A stretch of DNA of 43,363 bases, taken from a virus. The notes below the pieces were generated by a model that searched no databases, had not been told where the DNA came from, and worked only from the letters and a program-made list of their open reading frames with translations. The position numbers and the translations under genes were made by a program. Below are positions 30,148 through 40,600 of the stretch, in pieces (the stretch's first letter is position 1; each line of letters begins with the position of its first letter). The stretch lies in IMG/VR virus record IMGVR_UViG_3300037485_000597, positions 1-43,363 of that record; one strand, written 5' to 3'.

Positions 30148-30681
30148 ATGGCATTCAAGCTAAACCCGTTCACCAGTCAGCTTGATACTGTCCGCAATCA
30201 AATGCTGTGGGGGTCGTTTTACGACACAACACAGCAAATTGCAACAGCAGCCAATACGGCATACTCTGTCGGCATTAACTCAACAGATCCAGACAGCCAA
30301 GGCATCAGCATTGCTAGCGGGTCGCGCATTACATTCTCCCGTGCTGGTGTTTACAGCATTACTTATTCGGTCCAGTTTGTAAATACCAGTACATCAATTC
30401 ACGATGTCAACATTTGGCTGCGCAAAAACGACAGCGGCACTAGCGGTGACGTACCTGCATCGGATAGCAAGTTTAGCGTTATCTCAAGTCATGGCGGCGT
30501 TGATGGTTTTATTATTGGATGCGTGAACTACGTTCTAAAACTTGCTGCTAATGACTACTTGGAACTAATTTGGTCTACCACTAACGTTGCCACCAGCATC
30601 CAATCGCTGCCATCGTCGCCCTCAGGGCCAGCGCATCCTTCTATCCCTGGCATTATCCTTACAGCAGTGCAGGTTGCCTAA
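30148..30681 (+). CDS. C1q/TNF-like jelly-roll virion protein
   Basis: 177 residues. A 15-residue 'MAFKLNPFTSQLDTVRNQ' leader, common at the start of cyanophage structural proteins, is followed by a domain with 'ITFSRAGVYSITYSVQFVNT', 'HDVNIWLRKNDSGTSGDVPA' and 'LKLAANDYLELIWSTTN', the pattern of C1q/TNF-like jelly rolls. This may be a head- or neck-attached receptor or decoration protein. It is unusual in being set among connector genes. Confidence 0.65.
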   Translation: MAFKLNPFTSQLDTVRNQMLWGSFYDTTQQIATAANTAYSVGINSTDPDSQGISIASGSRITFSRAGVYSITYSVQFVNTSTSIHDVNIWLRKNDSGTSGDVPASDSKFSVISSHGGVDGFIIGCVNYVLKLAANDYLELIWSTTNVATSIQSLPSSPSGPAHPSIPGIILTAVQVA

Positions 30682-31037
30682 TGTCTTTAGCCAGTCCGCT
30701 ACGAAAGGTCGCTAGCAAGCTGATGGCTAAGTTTGGCGGTGTTGCAACCATTCGCCGCGTCGCAACTGGCGTTTATAACCCCACCACCGGCACTGTTAGC
30801 GAAACAACCGCTGATACCGCAGTGCGTGGCGTACTGGAAGATGTCAACGTGCGTGAGGTCAATGACCTCATCCAAGCTGGTGACAAGCGGCTGATCGTTG
30901 CAGCGGCTGATGTAGCCAGCGCGCCGACAACAGCTGATCGCGTGTTGATTGCAGCAGTTGCGCATCAGGTAATTCAGGTGCGCACCATTGAGCAAGACAA
31001 CACAGCCATCACTTACGAGCTAATCCTGAGGGTCTAA
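30681..31037 (+). CDS. Head closure/stopper-type protein
   Basis: 118 residues. 'ATIRRVATGVYNPTTGTVSE', 'AVRGVLEDVNVREVNDLIQA' and 'GDKRLIVAAADVASAPTTAD' resemble the small head-closure (SPP1 gp16/HK97 gp7-like) proteins that seal the packaged head. Start and stop overlap both neighbours. Function inferred from family look and its place between adaptor and gp10-like genes. Confidence 0.72.
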   Translation: MSLASPLRKVASKLMAKFGGVATIRRVATGVYNPTTGTVSETTADTAVRGVLEDVNVREVNDLIQAGDKRLIVAAADVASAPTTADRVLIAAVAHQVIQVRTIEQDNTAITYELILRV

Positions 31038-31453
31038 TGGCACGTACCATCCGCGTTGGCGATATTGGCGATTACGCCAGCCAGCAGATGGAAAAGCTGC
31101 TACGTGCTTCAGTCTTGGAAACCGACAGATTGCTAAAGCAGGCCAGTCCGGTAGACACCGGACGATTTCGCGTTAGCTGGCAGGTAGGTGAGAATGCAGC
31201 GCCTGGCGGCATTGCGCCAGAGGGCAACTACAGCGGCATCCCACCGTTGTCCCGCATTGGCTACAGCCAAGAGCAGGTAGGCAACGTCTATTCAGTTCAC
31301 AACAACCTGCCATACGCTGAGTCATTGGCAAACGGGCACAGCAGGCAAACTGCTGGCGCTCAAGGCGGGCAGGCCGGCTGGATTCAGGGCATTGCCAAGG
31401 ATGTACAGGGCCGCGTCAGAATTGCAGCAGACAGGATCGGCAGGGAATCATGA
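31037..31453 (+). CDS. HK97 gp10-like neck/tail completion protein
   Basis: 138 residues. 'LLKQASPVDTGRFRVSWQVG' is the signature of the HK97 gp10 family, followed by 'YSVHNNLPYAESLANGHSRQ' and a Gly/Gln segment. It takes part in joining tail to head. ATGA overlap with the next gene. Confidence 0.85.
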   Translation: MARTIRVGDIGDYASQQMEKLLRASVLETDRLLKQASPVDTGRFRVSWQVGENAAPGGIAPEGNYSGIPPLSRIGYSQEQVGNVYSVHNNLPYAESLANGHSRQTAGAQGGQAGWIQGIAKDVQGRVRIAADRIGRES

Positions 31454-31872
31454 GCAGCACGATTAACGACGTTCGGGCTGCCATTGAGGGTCGCATTGCC
31501 GCCGAATTTACTGCTGCGCCAACCTATCGGGTCAGCTATCAAAACGTGCCATTTGCGCCACCCAACAATGCACCATGGCTGCAGGCGTTCATTCGCTTTG
31601 GTGACAATGCCTATGCCACGCTGCTGCCAACGGGCAGCGCAGGCTTCAACAGGCACAATGGCACGTTGGTAGTAAATGTGTTTACGCCAGTCGGCGCTGG
31701 CACGGCAGCTAATTTCACCATTGCCGAGCGCGTTAAGGATTTGTTTGATCGCGCTAAATTCAGCGGCATCATTTTTGATCCGATCTCAGGGCCAACGCAA
31801 GTAACGCCTGCTGCACCAGAGCCCTACTATCAAACGCAGTTAACCGCAACGTTTGAAGCCTATTTAGACTGA
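31450..31872 (+). CDS. Tail terminator-like protein
   Basis: 140 residues. 'INDVRAAIEGRIAAEFTAAP', 'WLQAFIRFGDNAYATLLPTG' and 'HNGTLVVNVFTPVGAGT' are typical of the DUF4128/tail-terminator group, just before the major tail protein. It would cap the tail tube at the proper length. Confidence 0.78.
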   Translation: MSSTINDVRAAIEGRIAAEFTAAPTYRVSYQNVPFAPPNNAPWLQAFIRFGDNAYATLLPTGSAGFNRHNGTLVVNVFTPVGAGTAANFTIAERVKDLFDRAKFSGIIFDPISGPTQVTPAAPEPYYQTQLTATFEAYLD

Positions 31873-31895
31873 GCGCAGCCACTACCGTTCACAAC

Positions 31896-32654
31896 ATGGC
31901 TGTTACTGTTCTGTCCGGTACGTCCGGCGCCCTCTACTACAAACCTGCTGGCACCACCGGTTCGTTTCCGGAATCTGGCGTTGATGCTGGCACTGACACC
32001 ATCACCATTCAGCAGTACCTCAACCTGAAGCCCGGAGACCCGGTGAAATTCCGCGTCATCAACAGCCAAACCGGAGGATCCGGCACCGGCACGCTGCCTG
32101 CCCCCATCTCAGCTGCCACCACCTACTACGTGCTCAGCTACACGGCCGCCAGTGGTGCGCTGACGGTTTCCACTGCCGCTGGTGGCACTATTCTGGCCAT
32201 CACCGATGATGGCACCGCTGTAGCACCCAACGAGTTTGAGGTGTACTACGCCGATTACGCCGCCGTCGGCCAGGTGCAGTCCTGGAGCTTCGAAATCTCA
32301 CGCTCCGAGATCGACGTTACCACCATCGGCCAAACCGCTGGGCAGTATGCACCCTTCCGTGCTTACATCCCTGGCTTTGCTGATGGCAATGGCACTGCTA
32401 CCGTCTACGTAACCAACGAAGACGCAGCGCTGTCTAACCGCATGGTGGAAGACGTGCTGCAGCGTCAGCAAGTTGGCTGCGCTTTCCGGTTGTACACCGA
32501 CAAGGGCACTACTGAAGCGCTCAGCCGCAGCATCTCTATGGATGCTGTACTGACCTCGGCCAGCCTAAGCGTCAACCCGGACGATGCTCAGCAGGTGGAA
32601 ATTGCCTTCCGTCCGGCTGGTGTGCCTACTTTTGACTTCAGCACTTCTGCTTGA
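31896..32654 (+). CDS. Major tail (tube) protein
   Basis: 252 residues, beta-rich. 'VGQVQSWSFEISRSEIDVTT' and 'QQVGCAFRLYTDKGTTEALS' match the lambda V/tail-tube fold. The mid-part 'ISAATTYYVLSYTAASGALT' looks like an extra domain or insertion exposed on the tube. Codon use is C-biased like the capsid gene. Followed by a hairpin before the chaperone genes. Confidence 0.85.
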   Translation: MAVTVLSGTSGALYYKPAGTTGSFPESGVDAGTDTITIQQYLNLKPGDPVKFRVINSQTGGSGTGTLPAPISAATTYYVLSYTAASGALTVSTAAGGTILAITDDGTAVAPNEFEVYYADYAAVGQVQSWSFEISRSEIDVTTIGQTAGQYAPFRAYIPGFADGNGTATVYVTNEDAALSNRMVEDVLQRQQVGCAFRLYTDKGTTEALSRSISMDAVLTSASLSVNPDDAQQVEIAFRPAGVPTFDFSTSA

Positions 32655-32663
32655 TAGTTGAAC

Positions 32664-32685
32664 GGCCCTAGCTTATGCTGGGGCC
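32664..32685 (+). terminator. Hairpin between major tail protein and chaperone genes
   Basis: Nine-base arms (32664-32672 and 32677-32685, one T-G pair) around TTAT. There is no T-run after it, so it may be an attenuator or an RNA 3' stabiliser for the tail-protein message, not a full terminator. Confidence 0.5.
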
Positions 32686-32700
32686 ACTTACACCTATTTC

Positions 32701-33048
32701 ATGGCATCATCCGCGCTCGCACGCCTCAAGAAAGCAGCCAACCTGAATCCAGTCAAACGGGCTGTAACTCTGAATGATGGCAGCGTGTTTGAATTTTATT
32801 CCGCGCCATTGACCATGGCCGAACGCGAGCGCGCGCAAAAGATGCCTGGCGGTGATGACACCAATGGATTTGCCTTGAATCTGCTGGTTATCAAGGCAAC
32901 GGACGACACCGGCAAGCGGTTGTTTGCTGCTGGTGAGATTGCCGAGCTTAAGGAAGAAGTGTTAGATGCCGACCTGCAAGGCATGATGCTGGCAATCATT
33001 ACTAATCCAGAAGAGGAAGAGATCGACATGAAAAGCACTCAAGCGTGA
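32701..33048 (+). CDS. Tail assembly chaperone (lambda G-like)
   Basis: 115 residues, MASSALARLKKAANLNPVKR and so on. 'NDGSVFEFYSAPLTMAERER' and 'LEEEEIDMKST'-like acidic end fit the gpG type. It lies between the major tail protein and the tape measure, the constant place of the G/GT pair. The stop TGA at 33046-33048 is followed by a second frame that continues the T part. Confidence 0.82.
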   Translation: MASSALARLKKAANLNPVKRAVTLNDGSVFEFYSAPLTMAERERAQKMPGGDDTNGFALNLLVIKATDDTGKRLFAAGEIAELKEEVLDADLQGMMLAIITNPEEEEIDMKSTQA

Positions 33049-33217
33049 TCTAAGTAAAGATAGCTTGTTGCTTCTACAGCTTGGCGTGGCCAAAGAGCTG
33101 GGCTATAGTTTGGCGCGGCTAAATCAGGAAGTGACGCTAGAAGAGTTGCTCATTTGGAGCAGTTACTTTGAGCTTCAAAACGAAGAGCAGGAGCGTAGAA
33201 TGAAGCAAAGGCGGTAG
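33032..33217 (+). CDS. T-like extension of the tail chaperone, other frame
   Basis: Open from 33032 to TAG at 33217 (61 codons) in the +1 frame relative to the chaperone. 'DSLLLLQLGVAKELGYSLAR' and 'LNQEVTLEELLIWSSYFELQ' match the usual T domain, ending EERRMKQRR-like. No good ATG lies in this frame near the start. The AAAA at 33031-33034 would let a Lys-tRNA slip +1 to re-pair exactly. The fused GT-like protein would carry the tape measure during tail assembly. Confidence 0.72.
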   Translation, partial: KALKRDLSKDSLLLLQLGVAKELGYSLARLNQEVTLEELLIWSSYFELQNEEQERRMKQRR

Positions 33218-33226
33218 GGTAGCGCT

Positions 33227-35266
33227 GTGTCTGTCGTCGCTAATGTTGCGATTAACGTTGACAGCCGCAATGCTGTCAGCAAGCTGCGTGAGGTGCAGTC
33301 ACAGGCCGGTGCTACCGAGCGGGCATTTAACGGCGTTGCAGCAGCAGCAGGCAAGCTTGCGCTTGCCCTTGGTGCATTGCAGGCGTTTAAGTTTGTCTTT
33401 GCCAAGACCGCAGAACTTGAAAGCCAAACCCGCAGCCTTGAGGTACTGACTGGCAGCGCAGAGAAAGCCGGCAAGATCATTAAGGAGTTGCAGCAGCTTG
33501 GTGCGGTAACGCCATTCACTAGCACCGAGCTAATTGATTCAGCCAAGCGGCTGCAAGCGTTTGGCGTTGAAGCTGACAAGGTTGTAGAAACCACTAAGCG
33601 GCTGGCTGATGTTAGTGGCGCCACTGGTGCTGAGCTGCAGGGCTTAGTGACTGCCTACGGCCAAGTACAGGCCAAGGGCAGGTTGCAAGGTGAAGATCTG
33701 CTGCAGTTCCAAGAGCGTGGCGTCGCGCTGCAGGAAGAACTGCGCAAGATGTACGGGCTATCTGGAGAAGAGTTCCAAAAGGCGCTAGAGAAGGGGCGCA
33801 TAGGGTCTGAAGCGGTAGAGGTTGCAATAAAACGCCTCACCGAGGCAGGCGGCAAATACGCGAATGGCGCTATTGCTCAGAGTGATACCCTAAACGGACG
33901 GTTATCAACGCTGCAGGATTCAATACAAGTATTGGCGCAAACTATCGGCAAAACCCTAGCACCAGTTTTTCAGTGGGCGTTGACCCAAGCAACGGCAGTA
34001 GTCAGTGAAATACAGCGACTGCTGGATGAGGCCAATAATACTGGTGGCGCTAGGGGACGCGAAATTCAATTTGCTCGAAATGCCGATGCAGCGGTGCGAG
34101 CCATGGGGCTTAATCCGTTTACTCAACAAGGAATGATGGCTGACATGCGTCAGCGGAATATTGAGCAGCAGCGGGCGGACTATCGCTTGCGTCAACAAGG
34201 AACAAGGACTCCATCCGCCCCAATCCCTGCCGGCGTGCCTCCCTTGCTGGGCGCCACAGTGGGCGCCACAGTGGGCGGCGGCGGTGGTGCTAGCAAAGCA
34301 GCCAACGAAGCAAAGCGCGCGGCTGAAGCTGCCAAAAAAGAAGCGGAACGAGTAGCGGAAGTGATTCGCGCGCGATTGGCAGAAGCTGGGATAATTCGCG
34401 CCAAATCCGAGCTACAAGATAAAATTGCAGCCGCAGAAATTGCGCAAGACTCAATGCTGGTCGCTCGGCTTCAAGGCCAGCAGCGCGCATTGGATCTGCA
34501 GTATCAGTATGCGCAACAGTTGGTTCAAGAAACAAACAAAGAAGCAGAAAAGGCAATCATTTTTGAACGGCAAACTGCGTTAGTCGCCAACCAGCGCGAA
34601 GTCCAGCGCACGTTAAACGAGCTGCAGGCCAAGGCCGACCAAGATCGCCTCAATGCCTTGCAAAAGGTTATTGAACAACAATACAAATTGAACACAGGGG
34701 TGCAGCAACAATTGCAGCTTGCGGATGGCATTGCTAACACCTTGGGCCAAGGCGTTGGCTCTGCATTTGATGCGTTGATCGCTGGCTCTGAAAGCTGGGG
34801 CGCAAGCCTAAAGCAAATTGCATCTGGCGTCTTAATTGATATCGCCAAACAACTGCTGCAGATCTTTGTTATTGAGCAGGCCATCAATGCAATTCGCAAT
34901 GTGCTTACGCCATTCAGCGCTGCCACACCATTAGGCGCTGGTGGCGGCAAGATTGGCAAGTTTGGCACTTTGGGGCCTAACTATGGCATCCCGCAACGCG
35001 CCAATGGCGGCCCGGTCACCAGTGGTTCCCCCTACATCGTCGGCGAACGCGGCCCCGAGCTGTTCGTCCCAGGCCGCAGCGGCACCATCGTCCCTAATGA
35101 CAAGATGGGCGGCGGCAGCTCCACCAACGTCGTGGTGAACGTTGATGCCAGCGGCAGTAAAGTAGAGGGCAACGACCAACAGGGCAACCAGCTGGGGCGC
35201 GTCATTGCCGCTGCCGTCCAGCAGGAACTCATCAAACAAAAACGCCCAGGAGGCTTGCTGGTGTAA
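33227..35266 (+). CDS. Tape measure protein
   Basis: 679 residues, GTG start. N-terminal tape-measure domain (about 40-230: 'LEVLTGSAEKAGKIIKELQQ', 'QLGAVTPFTSTELIDSAKRL', 'AYGQVQAKGRLQGEDLLQF'), long coiled coils at about 360-500, and a C-terminal 'GGPVTSGSPYIVGERGPELF' motif typical of such proteins. At roughly 0.15 nm per residue a tail near 100 nm is expected. A 12-base tandem repeat (about 34248-34275) codes the duplicated GATV segment before a poly-Gly linker. Confidence 0.93.
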   Translation: MSVVANVAINVDSRNAVSKLREVQSQAGATERAFNGVAAAAGKLALALGALQAFKFVFAKTAELESQTRSLEVLTGSAEKAGKIIKELQQLGAVTPFTSTELIDSAKRLQAFGVEADKVVETTKRLADVSGATGAELQGLVTAYGQVQAKGRLQGEDLLQFQERGVALQEELRKMYGLSGEEFQKALEKGRIGSEAVEVAIKRLTEAGGKYANGAIAQSDTLNGRLSTLQDSIQVLAQTIGKTLAPVFQWALTQATAVVSEIQRLLDEANNTGGARGREIQFARNADAAVRAMGLNPFTQQGMMADMRQRNIEQQRADYRLRQQGTRTPSAPIPAGVPPLLGATVGATVGGGGGASKAANEAKRAAEAAKKEAERVAEVIRARLAEAGIIRAKSELQDKIAAAEIAQDSMLVARLQGQQRALDLQYQYAQQLVQETNKEAEKAIIFERQTALVANQREVQRTLNELQAKADQDRLNALQKVIEQQYKLNTGVQQQLQLADGIANTLGQGVGSAFDALIAGSESWGASLKQIASGVLIDIAKQLLQIFVIEQAINAIRNVLTPFSAATPLGAGGGKIGKFGTLGPNYGIPQRANGGPVTSGSPYIVGERGPELFVPGRSGTIVPNDKMGGGSSTNVVVNVDASGSKVEGNDQQGNQLGRVIAAAVQQELIKQKRPGGLLV

Positions 35267-35607
35267 TGGCCACCTTTCCTAACTACAAGCCAACGTATTC
35301 GGCGACCAAGAGCAGCCAGCCAAAAATCCGCACCACACAGTTTGGTGACGGCTACCAGCAGCGCATCACCTTTGGTCTGCATCAAAACGCCAAAGAGTGG
35401 CGACTGTCCTTTAACGTCACCGACGAAGACGCCGACATTATCGAGGCATTCCTCGATGCTCGCGCTGCCGACGCCGCAAGTTTTGACTGGACACCACCAG
35501 ACAGCAACACCTCCTACAAGTGGATTTGCCCAACCTGGACCCGTGAGCTGTTTGACTTTGAGCGCAGCAAGATTGACGTGACGTTCAATCAAGTATTCGA
35601 GCCATGA
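35266..35607 (+). CDS. Minor tail protein, lambda M-like
   Basis: 113 residues. 'YSATKSSQPKIRTTQFGDGY', 'QRITFGLHQNAKEWRLSFNV' and 'DWTPPDSNTSYKWICPTWTR' match the phage minor tail/gpM family. First of the tail-tip set M-L-K-I-J, with one-base start overlap. Confidence 0.9.
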   Translation: MATFPNYKPTYSATKSSQPKIRTTQFGDGYQQRITFGLHQNAKEWRLSFNVTDEDADIIEAFLDARAADAASFDWTPPDSNTSYKWICPTWTRELFDFERSKIDVTFNQVFEP

Positions 35608-36281
35608 CAGTCCCCGTTTCAGCCCTGCAAGAAATAGCACCCGGCGCGGTTATCGAGTTGTTTGAACTGGAGCTGAACGCGGCGCAGCACGGCATCAGTG
35701 AGATCCGCCGTTTTCACGCTGGCACCAGCCTTAACAACAATGGCGAGGTGGTATGGAACGGCAACAGCTACCAGCGCTTTCCAGTCGAAGCTGATGGCTT
35801 TGAATACAGCGGCAACGGTCAACTGCCGCGTCCAAAGATTCGCGTGAGCAACATCCTCAGCACCATCACGGCACTGCTGCTGACGCTGCCAGATGGCTTG
35901 GAGGGTGCCAAATTCACCCGCATCCGCACGCTGGCCCGCTACATCGATGCGGTCAACTTTCCCGGCGGCGTAAGCCCCTACAGCCCCGACCCCACAGCTG
36001 AGTTCCCACGCGAGATCTACTACGTCGATCGCAAGACGATTGAAAACCGCAACGTAGTGGAATTTGAATTGGCGGCAGCTTTTGACCTTGCTGGCGTCAG
36101 CGCACCAAAGCGGCAGTGCATCGCCAACATCTGCCAGTGGATCTACAAGTCCACCGAGTGCAGCTACAGCGGCGTGCTGCCCACCTGCCTCAAGACACTG
36201 ACGGATTGCAAGGCTCATTTCGGCGCCACAGCTGAGTTGCCATTCGGCTCCTTTCCAGGCATTGGGACATACCTCGGATGA
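35604..36281 (+). CDS. Minor tail protein, lambda L-like
   Basis: 225 residues. Four Cys near the end (CIANIC, then STEC and LPTC with further CKAHF) are those that bind a [4Fe-4S] cluster in lambda gpL. '[20 protein letters not shown]' lies before them. It joins the tube to the tip. ATGA overlaps on both sides. Confidence 0.9.
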   Translation: MTVPVSALQEIAPGAVIELFELELNAAQHGISEIRRFHAGTSLNNNGEVVWNGNSYQRFPVEADGFEYSGNGQLPRPKIRVSNILSTITALLLTLPDGLEGAKFTRIRTLARYIDAVNFPGGVSPYSPDPTAEFPREIYYVDRKTIENRNVVEFELAAAFDLAGVSAPKRQCIANICQWIYKSTECSYSGVLPTCLKTLTDCKAHFGATAELPFGSFPGIGTYLG

Positions 36282-37003
36282 CCTGGCGCACCACGGCACT
36301 TGAACACGCCCAGACCCAGGATCCCCGCGAGGCGTGCGGGTTGGTGGTCATCGTCAAAGGCCGTGAGCTGTATTGGCCTTGCCGCAATCTGAGCACCGGC
36401 ACCGATCAGTTCATTCTCGACCCCGACGATTACGCCGCCGCAGAAGACAAGGGCGAAATTCTCGCAGTGGTGCATTCGCACCCGATGACACCACCTGTCC
36501 CAAGCCAGCCGGACCTGATGGGTTGCGAGGCCAGCGGCCTGCCGTGGTACATCGTCAACCCCAAGACCGAATCCTGGGGTGAGTGCCGACCATCCGGCTA
36601 CCGCGCTCCACTGATCGGCAGGCAGTGGACATGGGGCATCAGCGACTGCTGGACATTGGCGCGTGACTGGTACGCAGAGCACAGCCTGCACCTCCCGGAT
36701 TGGGAGCGCCCGCTAACGCCAGAGCATTTTGAAGCCACGCCGATGTTTGATGATTGCTGGCGTGAAGCCGGTTTCTGTGAACTGGAGGAAGAGGATGCAC
36801 TACAAAAAGGCGACTTTCTGCTGATGAACATCAGTGGCTTAGGCTTAAACCACTGCGGCGTGTACATCGGCGACGGTATGCTGCTACACCACATTCGTGG
36901 GCGGCTCAGCAGCCGCGACCTTTATGGCGGCGGTGGTTGGCTGCAAAAATGCACAGGCCGTAGATTGCGACACCCGAAGTTCGTTACCATGGATGGAGGC
37001 TGA
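36278..37003 (+). CDS. Tail tip peptidase, lambda K-like (JAB plus NlpC/P60)
   Basis: 241 residues. JAB/MPN domain about 1-100: '[10 protein letters not shown]', '[18 protein letters not shown]' (H-x-H-x7-S/D zinc motif, here with Gln and Asp). NlpC/P60 domain about 105-230: '[20 protein letters not shown]' (Cys) and '[18 protein letters not shown]' (His). It processes tail proteins and can cut peptidoglycan on entry. Short overlap with gpL. Confidence 0.9.
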   Translation: MTWRTTALEHAQTQDPREACGLVVIVKGRELYWPCRNLSTGTDQFILDPDDYAAAEDKGEILAVVHSHPMTPPVPSQPDLMGCEASGLPWYIVNPKTESWGECRPSGYRAPLIGRQWTWGISDCWTLARDWYAEHSLHLPDWERPLTPEHFEATPMFDDCWREAGFCELEEEDALQKGDFLLMNISGLGLNHCGVYIGDGMLLHHIRGRLSSRDLYGGGGWLQKCTGRRLRHPKFVTMDGG

Positions 37004-37011
37004 GCAGGGCC

Positions 37012-37611
37012 ATGTTGCGTAAAATTCGCGTCTATGGCCAACTTGCCAAGTTCCTAGGGCAGCGCATATTTGAAGCGGATGTAGGCAGCGCAGCCGAAGC
37101 AGTTCGTTTTTTGGTAACCAACTTTCCAAAGCTGGAGCGCCACATGGCTGACCAGCACTACCGCGTGAGCGTGGGCAGTTACGACCTAGCGCTAGAGGAG
37201 ATTCACGATCCAGCAGGTCAACAGGAAATCAAGGTAGTGCCGATACTTACCGGCGCAGGTGCAACGGGGCGCATTATCGCGGGGGTTGCATTGATCGCAG
37301 CTGCTTTTTTCACGGGTGGTGCAACTATCGGCTTGCTCGGTCTTGCGGCTCCCGTTGCTGTTAGCACAGTGCTAGCTGGCATTGGCGCAACTTTGGTGCT
37401 TGGCGGCGTCGCCCAGCTACTCACACCAACGCCAAAAATTAACTTACCAGGCACGCCGCAAGACAACAACGATCCACGCAAGTCCTACAGCTTCTCCGGC
37501 ATCCAGCAGACCAGCCGGCAGGGCGTACCCGTTCCGATCGTCTACGGCGAGACACTGGTGGGCTCAGTGGTGATTTCGGCAGGCATCGACACAGTGCAGG
37601 TGTACGGCTGA
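37012..37611 (+). CDS. Tail assembly protein, lambda I-like
   Basis: 199 residues. The ubiquitin-like N-terminal half ('KIRVYGQLAKFLGQRIFEAD') is followed by a Gly/Ala-rich hydrophobic segment ('IIAGVALIAAAFFTGGATIG') and a C-terminal 'GIQQTSRQGVPVPIVYGETL' that also occurs in gpI proteins. Helps mount the central fibre. Stop overlaps the gpJ start. Confidence 0.9.
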   Translation: MLRKIRVYGQLAKFLGQRIFEADVGSAAEAVRFLVTNFPKLERHMADQHYRVSVGSYDLALEEIHDPAGQQEIKVVPILTGAGATGRIIAGVALIAAAFFTGGATIGLLGLAAPVAVSTVLAGIGATLVLGGVAQLLTPTPKINLPGTPQDNNDPRKSYSFSGIQQTSRQGVPVPIVYGETLVGSVVISAGIDTVQVYG

Positions 37612-40600
37612 TGGCACGCATCTACGGCGCAGGCGGTGGCGGTGGTGGCAAAGGTGGCGGTGGAGCACAGTCGCAACCAGCGCCACGCACGCCTGTCACA
37701 GAAGGCGACAGCCTTAACTCCAAGCAATACGCCCAAGTCCTTGACCTGCTCAGCGAAGGCGAAATCCAAGGACTCAAAAACGGTTATCAGTCAATCTTTC
37801 TTGACAACACACCTTTACAGAATCCAAACGGCACCTACAACTTCCAAAACGTCACGATTGCCACGCGCAACGGCACTCAAAATCAAGCGTATATACCCGG
37901 CACCACCGACATTGAAGATGAAAAACCCGTTGGCGTTGAAGTGCAATACGGCGCCCCAGTTGTCAAAACAATTAGCGACACTTCCATAAACGCAGTACGC
38001 ATCACCATTACAATCCCGCAACTACAGACTTTCACCAATGAAGGCGACGTACTGGGATCTCAAATCGGCCTGCGTATTTACGTCAACTACAACGGCGGCG
38101 GCGACACACTAGCCATAACCGATACCATCGTTGGTCGCACTGCCGATGCATACCAACGCGACTATCTAATCAATCTTGCGCCTGTTTATCCACTCACCAT
38201 CAAAGTAGAACGGGACAGACCAGACAGCACAGACTCAAAAGTCGTCAATGCGTTCAACTGGACTTCCTACACAGAAATCGTTTATGGCAAATTGCGCTAT
38301 CCCAACAGCGCTTTGGTCTGGCTGCGTGTTGATGCTGAGCAGTTCAACAGCATCCCATCACGCTCGTACCTAATTCGCGGTATCAAAGTACGCATCCCCA
38401 GCAATGCCACGGTCGATACCACTACAGGCAGGCTGATTTACGCAGGTATCTGGAACGGCACCTTTGGCGCCGCCCAGTGGTGTAGCGACCCGGCGTGGAT
38501 CTTATGGGACCTGCTCACCGCACGCTACGGATTCGGGGATCACATTGAAGCCGCGCAACTTGATAAGTTCGCCTTCTACGCAGCCAGCCAGTATTGCTCC
38601 GAGCTGGTGCCCGACGGCTTCGGCGGACAAGAGCCTCGCTTTTCCTGCAACGTCAACATCCAAACCGCAGAAGATGCGTACAAGCTGATCAACGACATGT
38701 GCAGCGTTATGCGCTGTATGCCGTACTGGAGCACTGGCGCACTAACCATCAGCCAAGACAAGCCCGCTGATACCGCCTATCTGTTCACGCTGGCAAATGT
38801 CACTGAAGAGGGTTTCAGCTATCAAGGCGGCAGCCGCAAGACGCGGCCAACGGTTTGCGTTGTCAGCTACCTCGATCTGCAGTCGCGTGACATTGCCTAC
38901 GAGGTAGTGGAAGACGCAGAGGCGATTCAGAAATACGGCGTTGTCAAAACTGAAATCAGCGCCTTCGCTTGCACCAGTCGCGGGCAGGCGTATCGCATCG
39001 GCGCATGGCTGCTGTACTCCGAGCGCTACGAGGGCCAAATCATCAGCTTTAGCGCTTCGATTGAAGCTGGCGTACTGGTACGTCCGGGTCAGATCATTGA
39101 GGTGGCGGATCCAGTCAAGGCTGGCGCTCGTCGCGGTGGCCGCATCTCTGCTGCAACAACCACTGCCATCACTGTTGATGACGCCACGGGCTTAACGGTG
39201 CCAGGGGCTGATCTATCAGTCATCCTGCCTAATGGCAGTGTCGAGACACGCAGCATTGCAGGCATCACAGGCAACGTCATCACAGTTGACACTGCCTTCT
39301 CCGTAACCCCCAATTCCAATAGTGTCTGGATCTACCAGACCAACGACATTGAAACCTCAACCTGGCGAGTGCTCAGCGTACAAGAGCAAGACGGCGCCAC
39401 CTATGCCATCAGCGCCATTGCCTACAACGCCAGCAAGTACGACTACATCGAACGCGGCACAGCGCTAGAAGAACGCGACATTACCAATTTAAACGAACCA
39501 GCTGGCACACCTAGAGCACTTACATTTTCGGAGATTTTGTATGAAGAAACAGGGCAAGTCCTTTCCAAGCTCATTATTAGCTGGCTAGCACCTGTCAACG
39601 AACGCGGCCAAGTAAATGCCGTCGAATATCGCGTGCAGTGGCGCCGAAAAGACGGCAACTGGACACAGGGCACAGTCACCACGCAAGAGTACGTCATTTA
39701 TGACACCGCACCAGGCGATTACGAAGTTCTTATTTATGGACTGAATGCCGGAAAGTTCCCCTCGGTAGTAGCAGCCCGACTAGATGTATCCGCACGCGGC
39801 AAACTAGCTGAGCCGGCTGGCGTACAAAATCTCACCCTTGAACAAATCAGCGCCAACTCAGCTCGGTTGCGCTGGGATGCCACAACTGACCTTGACGTAA
39901 AGGTAGGTGGTCGCGTACACATCCGCCATACCAGCATCACAGATGGCACTGGTTCATGGACAAACTCGCAGGACCTAATCCCTGCAGTACCCGGCTACAG
40001 CACTGAGGCAATTGTGCCGATGGTTGAAGGTGAATATATCGTCAAATTTGAGGACAGCAGCGGCAAGCAAAGCCTCGCCGAAGCCAGCGTCATTGTTGAT
40101 CTACCTGATCCACTCAGTGCCTTTTTACTGTTGGATAAACGCGAGGACACCACTGACCCTCCATTCCAAGGCGAATTTACCAATCTGTTTTACAGCGCTG
40201 AGTACGACGCCGTTGTGCTTGGCGGTTCAGCACTGTTTGACACCATCGCAGACCTTGACCTGCTGCTAGACCTTGACTATTACGGCGACATTGCCACTAC
40301 TGGCAGTTATGTGTTTACTGAAGTGCTAGATCTAGGCGCTAAGTATTCGCTAGACCTACGGCGTCATCTTGTTGCTGGCGGTTTCTACCCATCTGACTTG
40401 ATCGACGAACGCAACGATTTAATCGACACATGGGTGGACTTTGAAGGTGCCGTAGCCGACCAAGTGAACTCGAAGGTCTGCGTGCGCACCACCGACGACG
40501 ACCCCACCGCCTCCCCCACCTGGAGCGACTACCAAGAGTTCGGCAACGGCACCTTCACGGCACGCGCCTTCCAGTTCAAGCTGGATGCCGCCGCCTTTAC

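Noticed and set aside
35619-36299. 226-residue antisense frame over the lambda L-like gene
   Set aside because: Low-complexity composition with no domain; the sense gene is clear.
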